From: Anaerolineaceae bacterium
GTDB taxonomy: Bacteria > Chloroflexota > Anaerolineae > Anaerolineales > Anaerolineaceae
Assembly: GCA_002702705.1 (NCBI GenBank)
Contig: PABH01000005.1
Location: 1-32,077, forward strand
DNA length: 32,077 nt
Reading direction: 5' to 3'
In this document: positions 22,865-29,716 of the stretch, one piece after another
Position numbering within the stretch: position 1 is the first letter of the stretch
How the letters are laid out: the number at the start of each line of letters is the position of its first letter
The notes under the pieces: generated by a model
Told to the model about the DNA's origin: nothing
Database searches by the model: none
What the model saw: only the letters and a program-made list of their open reading frames with translations
Program-made: the position numbers and the translations under genes

Positions 22865-23974
22865 ATGAAAACGTATAAAAAAATGTCAAAAAACATAAAT
22901 GTATTAAGAGAATGGACTCAGTTTATTCTGGTGTTTTCTCTGCTTGTAGTTTTATTGTCTGCCTGTGTGCAATCCTCACCAACTTCGGTACCAGGATCTG
23001 TTATTGATCCTACCCCTCGACAGACGCAGACCGCAACAACTCCTTCAGTTAACACCGAAGATGTAGTGATTGCTGAAGCAAAGTCCGAATTGGCAAATAA
23101 ATTAGACCTGACTACAGATGTTCCTCACCTTATAAAAATCGAATCTGTCCAGTGGCCGGATAGCTGCTTGGGTGTACAAGAATCTGGAATTATGTGTGCA
23201 ATGCATGTGGTGGATGGATACCGGATCTTACTGTCTGTAAACGGATTAATATACGCTGTGCACAGCAATTTAGACGGGAGTCAGTTAGTTGTTGTTCCAA
23301 ACCTTATTCCCGAACCAGCTGGAATTAGCTCTACAATCGATTCCAGCGATTTGTGCCAGACATTCCTTTTTACTGAAAATGAGGATGTAAAAATTGCTTC
23401 GTGTAATAACCTTCCGGAGGTAGTCCCATTTGTTGAGATGATTCGAGAAAAGGAACTTCGTCATTACATAGATACCTATCAATCCTTCTCGGTGGCCTTG
23501 CCGAATGGATTTATGAATTTTCTCGGGAGAGGTGATAAAGAGGCATCAGATGCGGAGCAACGAAGTGTGATTGCTTGGGTTCAACTGGTTTCAGCGGAAA
23601 CCTTGGCTGGCCGCTCAAGTGCATCGGAAGGAATGATATTGAGTTGGCATCGAGAGGGAGGTATTGCTGGTTTTTGTGATGATTTGGTAATTTATCAGAC
23701 CGGGGCTGCTAATGTAACCAGTTGTAAAAATGGACAACCGAAAGATTTGGGACAAATCTGGCTTGATAAAGACCAATTAACCCAAATTTACCAATGGTAC
23801 GATCATTTTGGGAATTTTGAATATGCTCCCCAAACAAATGCTCAAGCCGATGGAATGACCATTGATCTGGTTTTTGCTGGATCCGGATCAACAAATGCTG
23901 TTGATAATGAACAACAAACGATCGAAACTTTTGTTGAAAGGATATACGCACAAACAATGAAGACGCCTCAATGA
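22865..23974 (+). CDS. Putative lipoprotein of unknown function
   Basis: The 369-residue protein has a basic N terminus, a hydrophobic helix and a lipobox LLSAC with the lipidated cysteine at C34, so it should be anchored at the outer face of the membrane. A Pro/Thr/Ser linker (about 36-62) leads to a domain with VQWPDSCLGV...C...GYRI...NG..Y, a cysteine-pair pattern I have met in other Chloroflexota surface proteins but cannot name. A second region begins near residue 155 and contains further cysteines (SDLCQ, ASCNN, GFCDD, TSCKN). GGAG 4 nt upstream of ATG 22865 supports the start. It belongs to the run that begins at 21429. Confidence 0.7.
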   Translation: MKTYKKMSKNINVLREWTQFILVFSLLVVLLSACVQSSPTSVPGSVIDPTPRQTQTATTPSVNTEDVVIAEAKSELANKLDLTTDVPHLIKIESVQWPDSCLGVQESGIMCAMHVVDGYRILLSVNGLIYAVHSNLDGSQLVVVPNLIPEPAGISSTIDSSDLCQTFLFTENEDVKIASCNNLPEVVPFVEMIREKELRHYIDTYQSFSVALPNGFMNFLGRGDKEASDAEQRSVIAWVQLVSAETLAGRSSASEGMILSWHREGGIAGFCDDLVIYQTGAANVTSCKNGQPKDLGQIWLDKDQLTQIYQWYDHFGNFEYAPQTNAQADGMTIDLVFAGSGSTNAVDNEQQTIETFVERIYAQTMKTPQ

Positions 23975-23994
23975 ATTCAAAATAGGACAATCAA

Positions 23995-24333
23995 ATGGAA
24001 ATTTTCAAAATTGTAAACCTAGGTGCTCGTTTTTTTCTTGAATTATGTATTTTGGTGATTTTTGGATATTGGGGATTCAAAACAGGTGAACAAACGTTAG
24101 CAAAAATCTTATTGGGTATTGGCAGTCCCATTTTGTTTGCTGTTGTTTGGGGTTCATTTTTAGCCCCGAAATCCTCCATGCGTTTACAAGAGCCCTGGCT
24201 GTTCCTGTTGGAACTTGTCATTTTTGGACTGGCTTGCTGGGCTTTGTATACCGCTGGCAGTAAAAATCTGTCGGTTGCTTTTGGGGTAATCTATATACTT
24301 AACAAAATTTTGATGTTGATTTGGAGACAATGA
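23995..24333 (+). CDS. YrdB-like (DUF2568) membrane protein
   Basis: The 112-residue protein has four predicted helices and matches the Bacillus YrdB/DUF2568 pattern: LGARFFLELCILVIFGYWGF at the start, then VVWGSFLAPKSSMRL before the third helix and a final helix ending MLIWRQ. Function is unknown in the family. It starts 20 nt after the lipoprotein gene, and its stop overlaps the next start, indicating translational coupling. Confidence 0.8.
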   Translation: MEIFKIVNLGARFFLELCILVIFGYWGFKTGEQTLAKILLGIGSPILFAVVWGSFLAPKSSMRLQEPWLFLLELVIFGLACWALYTAGSKNLSVAFGVIYILNKILMLIWRQ

Positions 24334-24776
24334 TGAATAAAAAAATAAACACCAAAGCTCCCATGTTTGCAAAAAAGGAAATTACCATCGAAGCGCCAGT
24401 AGAAAAAGTGTGGGACTTGCAAACTAACATTAAAAACTGGCCACATTGGCAGCCTGATATTACCTCCACTAAATTGGATGGTCCTCTCACCATTGGTTCG
24501 ATCTTTCGCTGGAAAGCCAAGGGCCTTAATATTGTGTCAACGATTCATACCCTGGAACCACAAAAAGAAATCGGATGGACCGGGGTTTCACTTGGCATGT
24601 TTGCTATCCATAACTGGAGATTTGAATCGCAAGGCAGCCACACAACTGTAATCACAGAAGAATCCCTTTCAGGGTGGCTCACCCGTTTATTAAAATTATT
24701 TGATCCGCACTTCCTCGAAAAATCGCTCGAAGGTACCTTAAATTTACTCAAAGCACTGGTTGAGCAAAAAATATAA
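24333..24776 (+). CDS. SRPBCC-family protein
   Basis: The 147-residue protein has the SRPBCC/polyketide-cyclase-like helix-grip fold: KEITIEAPVEKVWDLQTNIKNWPHWQPDI is the typical opening, followed by alternating strands and a final long helix (FLEKSLEGTLNLLKALVE). The fold makes a hydrophobic cavity for lipids or small molecules; ligand unknown. ATG 24333 has GGAGA 5 nt upstream and overlaps the preceding stop (TGATG); ATG 24330 is an alternative. It ends the plus-strand operon; no clear terminator hairpin was seen after it. Confidence 0.82.
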   Translation: MNKKINTKAPMFAKKEITIEAPVEKVWDLQTNIKNWPHWQPDITSTKLDGPLTIGSIFRWKAKGLNIVSTIHTLEPQKEIGWTGVSLGMFAIHNWRFESQGSHTTVITEESLSGWLTRLLKLFDPHFLEKSLEGTLNLLKALVEQKI

Positions 24777-24884
24777 TAAAGTCTTTTTTTAAAATGGAGT
24801 CTTGATAAGGAAGTAATTTAAATTTGAAGTACAAGGATATTTATCAAAGATTAAGAGCTTAACCTGGTTGGGATGCTTGTTGTT

Positions 24885-26450
24885 TTAATTTGCAATTTGA
24901 CCTTTCTTTTTAAACAATTGTTTCAAACCTGCCCATTTTTGCTTAAAGGTAGGTGCTAACAATGCCAGCATCGCACCTTTCGCAAAGTGGTAGTTGCCTG
25001 GGCTGCGAATGATGGTGGCGATGTCAAATGACTTGGGTTTGCCGGATACATACCCGATGGGCTGTGTAAATTCCAAAAGACCCGCTTTACCATTGCTGCG
25101 TCCATTGCCTGACTGTTTCACCCCGCCGAAGGGCAGTTCCGGGAGACCGTAGTGGGTGAGGGTGTCGTTGATATTGACTGTGCCGACTTCCAAAGACTCT
25201 GCAACCTTTTTTGCCCTGGTCAGGTCTTCTCCAAACACGGAAGCACTTAATCCAAAAGGTGAATCATTCGCCAGACGAATGGCCTCCTCTTCGTCTTTCA
25301 CCTTGATAACCGGCAGCAGCGGGCCAAAGGTTTCTTCCTGCATCACCAGCATTTCATCGGTTATGTTGGTCAGCAGAGTCGGTTCAAAAAATAAATTTTG
25401 GTGAGAACCGCCTGTTAATTGGTTGGCACCTTTTTGAAGCGCGTCCTCTAGCTGATCGGTCACGATATTTAATTGTCGGGGAAAGGTCATAGAACCGTAG
25501 TTGTTTTTACTCTCCGGTTCGAAAGAATAACCGACTTTTAATGTCTGAATTTCTTTTTGGACGGCTTGAATAAATGGCCCATAAACCGATTCCACCACAT
25601 ACACCCGTTCCGGAGACATGCAGGTTTGTCCGCTGTTGGAGAAAGCTCCCCATACCCCCCAGCGTGCAGCAGCCTCGATATCAGCATCTGCTAATACGAT
25701 CATTGGGTCTTTGCCGCCCAGTTCGCACACCACCGGGGTCAGGGTTTTGGCGGCGGCTTGACTAATCTTCCGGCCAGTTTCAACCGACCCCGTCACATAG
25801 ATCAGATCCGGATTGGCGTTAACCAGGGCTGCACCAACGGACCCATCCCCATACACAAAACGGATGGTTTCCTTTAAAGCAGGGATTTGATTAAACAGGT
25901 CTTCGAGGTATTCTTCTACTGCCGGAGTTACTTCGGAACCTTTCACCACAACCGTATTGCCGCTAATTAACGCACCCAAAATAGGGTTCAAGGTTAATAT
26001 AAAGGGATAATTCCAGGGTGAGATGACAGCCACCACCCCGTATGGCTTTTGTTTGATCCAGGCTTTTTTAAAAAATTGTAATCCCGTACTTACTTTTTTA
26101 TCCTTCAGCCAGCGAGGTGCTTTTTTAAGCAGGGTGGAAAAATAATTCAGGCTGGTAAAAACCTCAATCAGGGCATCCTGACGGGGTTTGCCGGTGTCTT
26201 GTGTGATGACAGCTGTGATCTGGTCAATCTCATCAAACAATAGTTGATAAAGTTCTTTCATCAACTTGATTCGTTCCCGGAGGGGTTTGGTTGCCCAGGA
26301 AGCTGAGGTGGCTTTCATTTCGGATACAGCCTGGTTTACCTCTTCAGGTGTGGTGGTGGTGATCGATCCAAATTCTTCTCCGGTTGCTGGGTTGATGAAT
26401 GGCAGTCTGTTATTTGATGTTTTCCCTTTTTGTTGCACGGCGTTGAGCAT
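24885..26450 (-). CDS. Aldehyde dehydrogenase (NAD(P)-dependent)
   Basis: The 521-residue enzyme is a member of the aldehyde dehydrogenase superfamily, somewhat longer than the usual 480-500. Catalytic residues are present: N147 in ISPWNYPF, K170 in VVVKGSE, general base E243 in CELGGKDP and nucleophile C277 in NSGQTCMSPERV. A 40-residue C-terminal extension after the conserved core is basic and partly hydrophobic (FAKGAMLALLAPTFKQKWAG), as in some aldehyde dehydrogenases that act on fatty or membrane-derived aldehydes. GGAGG 7 nt upstream marks ATG 26450. It stands alone; its substrate cannot be assigned. Confidence 0.93.
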   Translation of the reverse strand: MLNAVQQKGKTSNNRLPFINPATGEEFGSITTTTPEEVNQAVSEMKATSASWATKPLRERIKLMKELYQLLFDEIDQITAVITQDTGKPRQDALIEVFTSLNYFSTLLKKAPRWLKDKKVSTGLQFFKKAWIKQKPYGVVAVISPWNYPFILTLNPILGALISGNTVVVKGSEVTPAVEEYLEDLFNQIPALKETIRFVYGDGSVGAALVNANPDLIYVTGSVETGRKISQAAAKTLTPVVCELGGKDPMIVLADADIEAAARWGVWGAFSNSGQTCMSPERVYVVESVYGPFIQAVQKEIQTLKVGYSFEPESKNNYGSMTFPRQLNIVTDQLEDALQKGANQLTGGSHQNLFFEPTLLTNITDEMLVMQEETFGPLLPVIKVKDEEEAIRLANDSPFGLSASVFGEDLTRAKKVAESLEVGTVNINDTLTHYGLPELPFGGVKQSGNGRSNGKAGLLEFTQPIGYVSGKPKSFDIATIIRSPGNYHFAKGAMLALLAPTFKQKWAGLKQLFKKKGQIAN

Positions 26451-26647
26451 TCGATTTCCTCCCGCGGGTTGTTTTTAATCAACCTTACTTAAAAAATGAA
26501 CATAGTTCAAAAGATCGTAGAATCATGTCGAGTAGAGGTTAGGCATGGGTAAAAAAGGTGATAGACTGATTGCGTGAAGATGGTCATATTCACGGCGAAA
26601 AGATAGTCACATGCCCAGTAACAAAATCTTCACCTCTCTGGTTTCAT

Positions 26648-27056
26648 GTGATGCCGCAGGTGGATGCGCAGTTTCGGCTCAATTCTCAGGCCGAAATTCG
26701 GGCGCTGGGTGGGTTATTCACGTGGGGCGAATTGGGCGGTCCAAATTGGCTTTACCGAACCCGACTTGTTTGGCGCAATTGGGGCGCATAGTTACCCCAC
26801 ATTCAGCGGGGATACCAACTTGATTTCTAGCTGGGTGGAATTCTTACAGCCGGAGCAATACCCTCACCTTTTGATCGATATTAGGGGAAATAATACCTTT
26901 TTACCTTATACGTCTGCTTTTGAGGCGGAGTTGGTTAGGATCGGTTTCCCACATGAATACCGCCTGCAGCCCGGCGGCCATGATTACGCCTACTGGGAAA
27001 CCTATGCGGCGGATTATCTGTGCTGGTATGCTGAGGGCTGGGAGGAATCTCAATAA
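26648..27056 (+). pseudogene. Frameshifted, 5'-truncated esterase-type alpha/beta hydrolase
   Basis: Two frames together give one esterase C-terminal half. The frame beginning near GTG 26648 reads VMPQVDAQFR...IRALGG. At the G run 26707-26713 it must shift by one base into the next frame, which continues YSRGANWAVQIGFTEPDLFGAIGAHSYP and ends at 27056 with FPHEYRLQPGGHDYAYW. Removing one G restores the nucleophile elbow GGYSRG of esterase D-like/putative-esterase proteins; the final GGHD carries the catalytic histidine. The N-terminal half is not found upstream. A sequencing error in the G run could explain the shift, but not the missing 5' half. Confidence 0.75.
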
Positions 27057-27062
27057 TTTTAC

Positions 27063-27088
27063 TTGTGGATTTCCACAGTAGTTTTTTT
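27063..27088 (+). terminator. Hairpin with T tract after the esterase remnant
   Basis: TGTGGA (27064-27069) pairs with TCCACA (27072-27077) over a TT loop, and GTAGTTTTTTT follows. The same TGTGGATTTCCACAGTAG core recurs at 27491-27508. Confidence 0.6.
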
Positions 27089-27163
27089 GAAAATAGTTCA
27101 TTATTATTAAATAGCAGCTTGAGCTGGACAAATAATGAAAATCAAAAAGTATGGTGACAAATA

Positions 27164-27340
27164 ATGGAATATATCATTATTGTGTGGGTCTTATCCATCG
27201 TAGTAACGATTTATTGGCTAATTCGTTATCGTGAACTATCAGATACGGCACGGGCAATCTGGGTATTGGTCATTTTGCTTTTTCCATTTCTGGGTTGTAT
27301 TGCCGCCTTATTGGCAACTATGGATAAGCGAAGACCATAA
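27164..27340 (+). CDS. Small PLDc_N-type membrane protein
   Basis: This is a 58-residue protein with two hydrophobic helices at about 3-20 and 30-50 separated by RYRELSDTAR. The pattern YWLIRYRELSDTARAIWVL followed by LLFPFLGCIAALL and a basic end is that of the PLDc_N (phospholipase D nuclease N-terminal) module, which often occurs as a stand-alone small protein. The ribosome site is weak (GGTGAC). It lies between two repeat-bearing intergenic stretches. Its function is unknown. Confidence 0.7.
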   Translation: MEYIIIVWVLSIVVTIYWLIRYRELSDTARAIWVLVILLFPFLGCIAALLATMDKRRP

Positions 27341-27433
27341 AATTTGGCTAACCGCGTTCAAGCCACACAGCCGATGTCGTAGTTCGCGCTTTAGAGAAAA
27401 TGCAACGCTCAGCCAAGCTCGGTATTGATAATC

Positions 27434-27508
27434 GAAAAAATGGTAGTCTTCATAAAGATCACCATTTTTAGTTTACCTACCGCAAAAACCTGTGGATTTC
27501 CACAGTAG
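27434..27508 (+). repeat. Terminator-bearing repeat, copy A
   Basis: AAAATGGT pairs with ACCATTTT across a 16-nt loop (about 27437-27468) and is followed by GTTTACCTACCGCAAAAACC and the TGTGGATTTCCACAG hairpin. By eye it aligns over about 68 nt with 28942-29010. It could terminate the small PLDc_N gene, and together with copy B it brackets the next two genes. Confidence 0.65.
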
Positions 27509-27587
27509 AATGCCGAAACAAAAGCTGGTATTCTGAGTTCGTATCCAATTGGATCAATTTTTTATGGTTGATGAGATGGAGGTTTTG

Positions 27588-28436
27588 ATGCAAGGAAAAT
27601 TGCGAACGGCATGGATTATTTTGGCAATATTGTTCGCCGTGCTGAGTTTGGCGATGATTGAATTTAACCTCAATCCTCTGCTTCAGGCACAGGAAGTCTA
27701 TGATTTTTCAAAATTAGGCACCCGTGAGAACCCAACCCGTGATCTTGAAGAAATTACGAATGCTCTGATGTTCATTAAGGAAAACAGGGTAAAAACATAT
27801 ACCAATGTGTGGGTGCATAATCAATGGATCAACACAAAAATACCGGACGAAGTGGGCAGTCCTTATTTTGCAAAAGATGGTGTAGACATCATCAATACCT
27901 GGGATTCTATCAATGCGGATGGCTTGCTGGAAAAACGACTGCTGATCCAAACTGACCGGGAAGGGAATGAATTACAGGTGGTGGCGTATGGGGAGGGGAT
28001 CAGCGGTAATCTTTCCGCTATTCGCAATAACGACCGTACAGCCTCCACTCTCGATGAATTTGTACCCGTCCGTTTTCAATGGGGGACAGGGATTGTAGGT
28101 ATGCTGAATGAGATGAAAAATCCTCAATATACGGATATATACGGGTGGGTAGAAGAGACCTCAGCGGGACAGGTGCTGTTTTTAAGCGGGGTCATGCCTG
28201 CTCAAACCCATCCCGTATACAATACTTCATTAGAAAGTTATATTCTTACGGTGGGCCTATTTTTAGATAATGGTGAGAGCGCTCATTTAAGTATTAAGAA
28301 TGAGCTTACTCCGGGAGAATTTACGGTAACTCAATCTGAAGATAATAAAGTTTATGAAGTTTTGGAATCTGCCCAGCTTATAGAAAGTCAACATGCAAAC
28401 GTGTTGGAAGCCCTGCGACAAGAAGGGAAACGATAA
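27588..28436 (+). CDS. Membrane-anchored extracytoplasmic protein, unknown family
   Basis: The 282-residue protein has one N-terminal hydrophobic helix (AWIILAILFAVLSLAMIEF at about 8-26), after which a soluble domain should lie outside the membrane. The domain is mixed alpha/beta with few cysteines and no enzyme motif that I can see. ATG 27588 is preferred because GGAGG is 5 nt upstream; the frame is open back to a TTG at 27549. Its stop lies 1 nt before the start of the six-cysteine secreted protein, so the two are almost certainly cotranscribed and may form a pair (for example a carrier, processing or protective partner). I do not recognise it. Confidence 0.65.
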   Translation: MQGKLRTAWIILAILFAVLSLAMIEFNLNPLLQAQEVYDFSKLGTRENPTRDLEEITNALMFIKENRVKTYTNVWVHNQWINTKIPDEVGSPYFAKDGVDIINTWDSINADGLLEKRLLIQTDREGNELQVVAYGEGISGNLSAIRNNDRTASTLDEFVPVRFQWGTGIVGMLNEMKNPQYTDIYGWVEETSAGQVLFLSGVMPAQTHPVYNTSLESYILTVGLFLDNGESAHLSIKNELTPGEFTVTQSEDNKVYEVLESAQLIESQHANVLEALRQEGKR

Positions 28437-28437
28437 A

Positions 28438-28917
28438 ATGAAAAAGAAAAATTTGATTTTTGTAACAGTGTTTGTTCTGATACTCTTATCTGTGTTGACA
28501 ATGGCAGTTAATGCAGATACAAAAACATATAATACAAAAATAAGCAGTACAAACGTAACATTATATGCAGAAAATTCAGCTTATAAATATGATAATACCT
28601 ATGGAGGCTGTTTATGGATAAGTCGTTCTTCGCCGTGGGTTTCAAGTTACAAACAAATTGATCCCGCACAATGTCGATCTAAGTGTAATGGGGGGTTTAT
28701 AATAAGTTATGTAAATGGTTCGAGGAGTGAAACGAGTGGGTACGTAAGTTTAAGTAAAACCGTGACGTATAGAATAAATTCATGCCCAGGTTATCTTTGG
28801 CCATCACGAGTTATTGAATCTGAAGCCAAACATGGGATATATCATGATTACGGTGTATGGGAACCATGGACTTTTGCCAGTTACAATATCAATTGTAAAT
28901 GGTGTAACCCTTATTAA
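28438..28917 (+). CDS. Secreted six-cysteine protein, unknown function
   Basis: The 159-residue precursor has a clear signal peptide: a KKK N terminus, a hydrophobic core LIFVTVFVLILLSVLTMAV and a likely cut after VNA near residue 25. The mature part of about 133 residues is rich in Ser, Tyr, Trp, Asn and Gly and has six cysteines (GGC, AQC, SKC, NSC, INC, KWC), so up to three disulfides are possible. The C-terminal HGIYHDYGVWEPW recalls small beta-sandwich bacteriocins such as lactococcin 972, but I cannot claim membership. It starts 1 nt after the anchored protein gene and is followed by a strong terminator. It is convergent with the kinase/regulator operon at 29087-32077. Confidence 0.7.
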   Translation: MKKKNLIFVTVFVLILLSVLTMAVNADTKTYNTKISSTNVTLYAENSAYKYDNTYGGCLWISRSSPWVSSYKQIDPAQCRSKCNGGFIISYVNGSRSETSGYVSLSKTVTYRINSCPGYLWPSRVIESEAKHGIYHDYGVWEPWTFASYNINCKWCNPY

Positions 28918-28941
28918 GTTTTTATGTACTTTAGTTGGGAT

Positions 28942-29010
28942 TAAAAATGGCAGCTTTTATAAAGGACTGCCATTTTTTCGTGTTACCTATTGCAAAAACC
29001 TGGGGAATCC
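28942..29010 (+). repeat. Terminator-bearing repeat, copy B
   Basis: This copy aligns with 27434-27501: the same AAAATGG hairpin, then GTTACCTATTGCAAAAACCTG and GGAATCC. The TTTCCACAG half of the downstream hairpin is degraded here. Copies A and B lie about 1.5 kb apart in the same orientation. Confidence 0.65.
28943..28977 (+). terminator. Rho-independent terminator of the two-gene secreted-protein unit
   Basis: AAAATGGCAG pairs with CTGCCATTTT across a 13-nt loop, and TTTTTT ends the structure. It begins 26 nt after the stop of the six-cysteine protein. Confidence 0.85.
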
Positions 29011-29086
29011 AATATGCATTCAATTTAGATGCGCTTCAGCAGGAGGGGAAACCTATAAAAAAGTGGTGGATTTATTTATATCTGTT

Positions 29087-29716
29087 TTAGGTAAGCGGAA
29101 GGCCATGTTCCTGTACCCACAGGATCAGTTCGATTTTGTTGAAAACCCCTGTTTTCCGGAAAATATTAGATAGATGATACTCAACCGTGCGTTCCACGAC
29201 ATTTAATTTTTGCGAAATTTCTTTGTTGGTTAAGCCATCTACCACGTTTTGTATTACTTCCAGTTCCCGTTGTGTAAGAAGTTGTTCCGGAAGTGAATTT
29301 TCAAGTGATTCACCTTCCAACAGAGGGAGCAGTACCGGGCTGACCCAGGTACCGCCCTGATGAACGGTACGAATAGCCGCCGCTAACTCTTCAATGGCAT
29401 CATCTTTAAGCAAATACCCATCCGCACCGCCTTTTAACATACTTAATACGGTACCCCGGTCACGATAAGCACTTAGCATGATCACCTTGGTGGGCAGGTT
29501 AGCTTTGATCTCTTGCAACACCTGAATGGCTTTTTTTCCCGGCATATTAATATCCAACAGCAAGATATCGGGTTGGTGTTGGCAGGTGAAGGTGTAGGCT
29601 TCATCACCATTCTTAGCTTCCATGATTAAGGTAAAATCTTCTTCCAAGGCTAATTCTGATCGAATACCCGCAAGGATTAATGGATGATCGTCTGCAATCA
29701 TGATTCTAATCGTCAT
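29087..29716 (-). CDS. NarL/FixJ-type response regulator
   Basis: The 209-residue regulator has a receiver with D9-D10, phospho-acceptor D55 (ILLLDINMP), the switch serine (VIMLSAY) and lysine (YLLKD), all intact, and a LuxR-type helix-turn-helix at about 145-205 (LTQRELEVIQNVVDG, ERTVEYHLSNIFRKTG). Its start overlaps the kinase stop by 11 nt, and GGAG lies 6 nt upstream inside the kinase gene, so the two are translationally coupled. Targets are unknown; the secreted-protein unit that converges on it is a candidate by position only. Confidence 0.94.
   Translation of the reverse strand: MTIRIMIADDHPLILAGIRSELALEEDFTLIMEAKNGDEAYTFTCQHQPDILLLDINMPGKKAIQVLQEIKANLPTKVIMLSAYRDRGTVLSMLKGGADGYLLKDDAIEELAAAIRTVHQGGTWVSPVLLPLLEGESLENSLPEQLLTQRELEVIQNVVDGLTNKEISQKLNVVERTVEYHLSNIFRKTGVFNKIELILWVQEHGLPLT

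Noticed and set aside
26536-26542. GTTAGGC as an integron core site near the esterase remnant.
   Set aside because: A seven-base match is expected by chance, and there is no partner site upstream.
27344-27416. Integron attC-like site: TTGGCTAACCGCGTTCAAGCC at the left and CAACGCTCAGCCAA at the right form an imperfect inverted repeat after the small PLDc_N gene.
   Set aside because: The right side lacks the GTTRRRY core, the arms match only partly, and no integrase or second similar site is present.
28438-28917. Firm assignment to the lactococcin 972 family.
   Set aside because: Signal peptide and a C-terminal aromatic pattern are suggestive, but six cysteines and a mature length of about 133 residues do not fit, and no ABC exporter pair follows.
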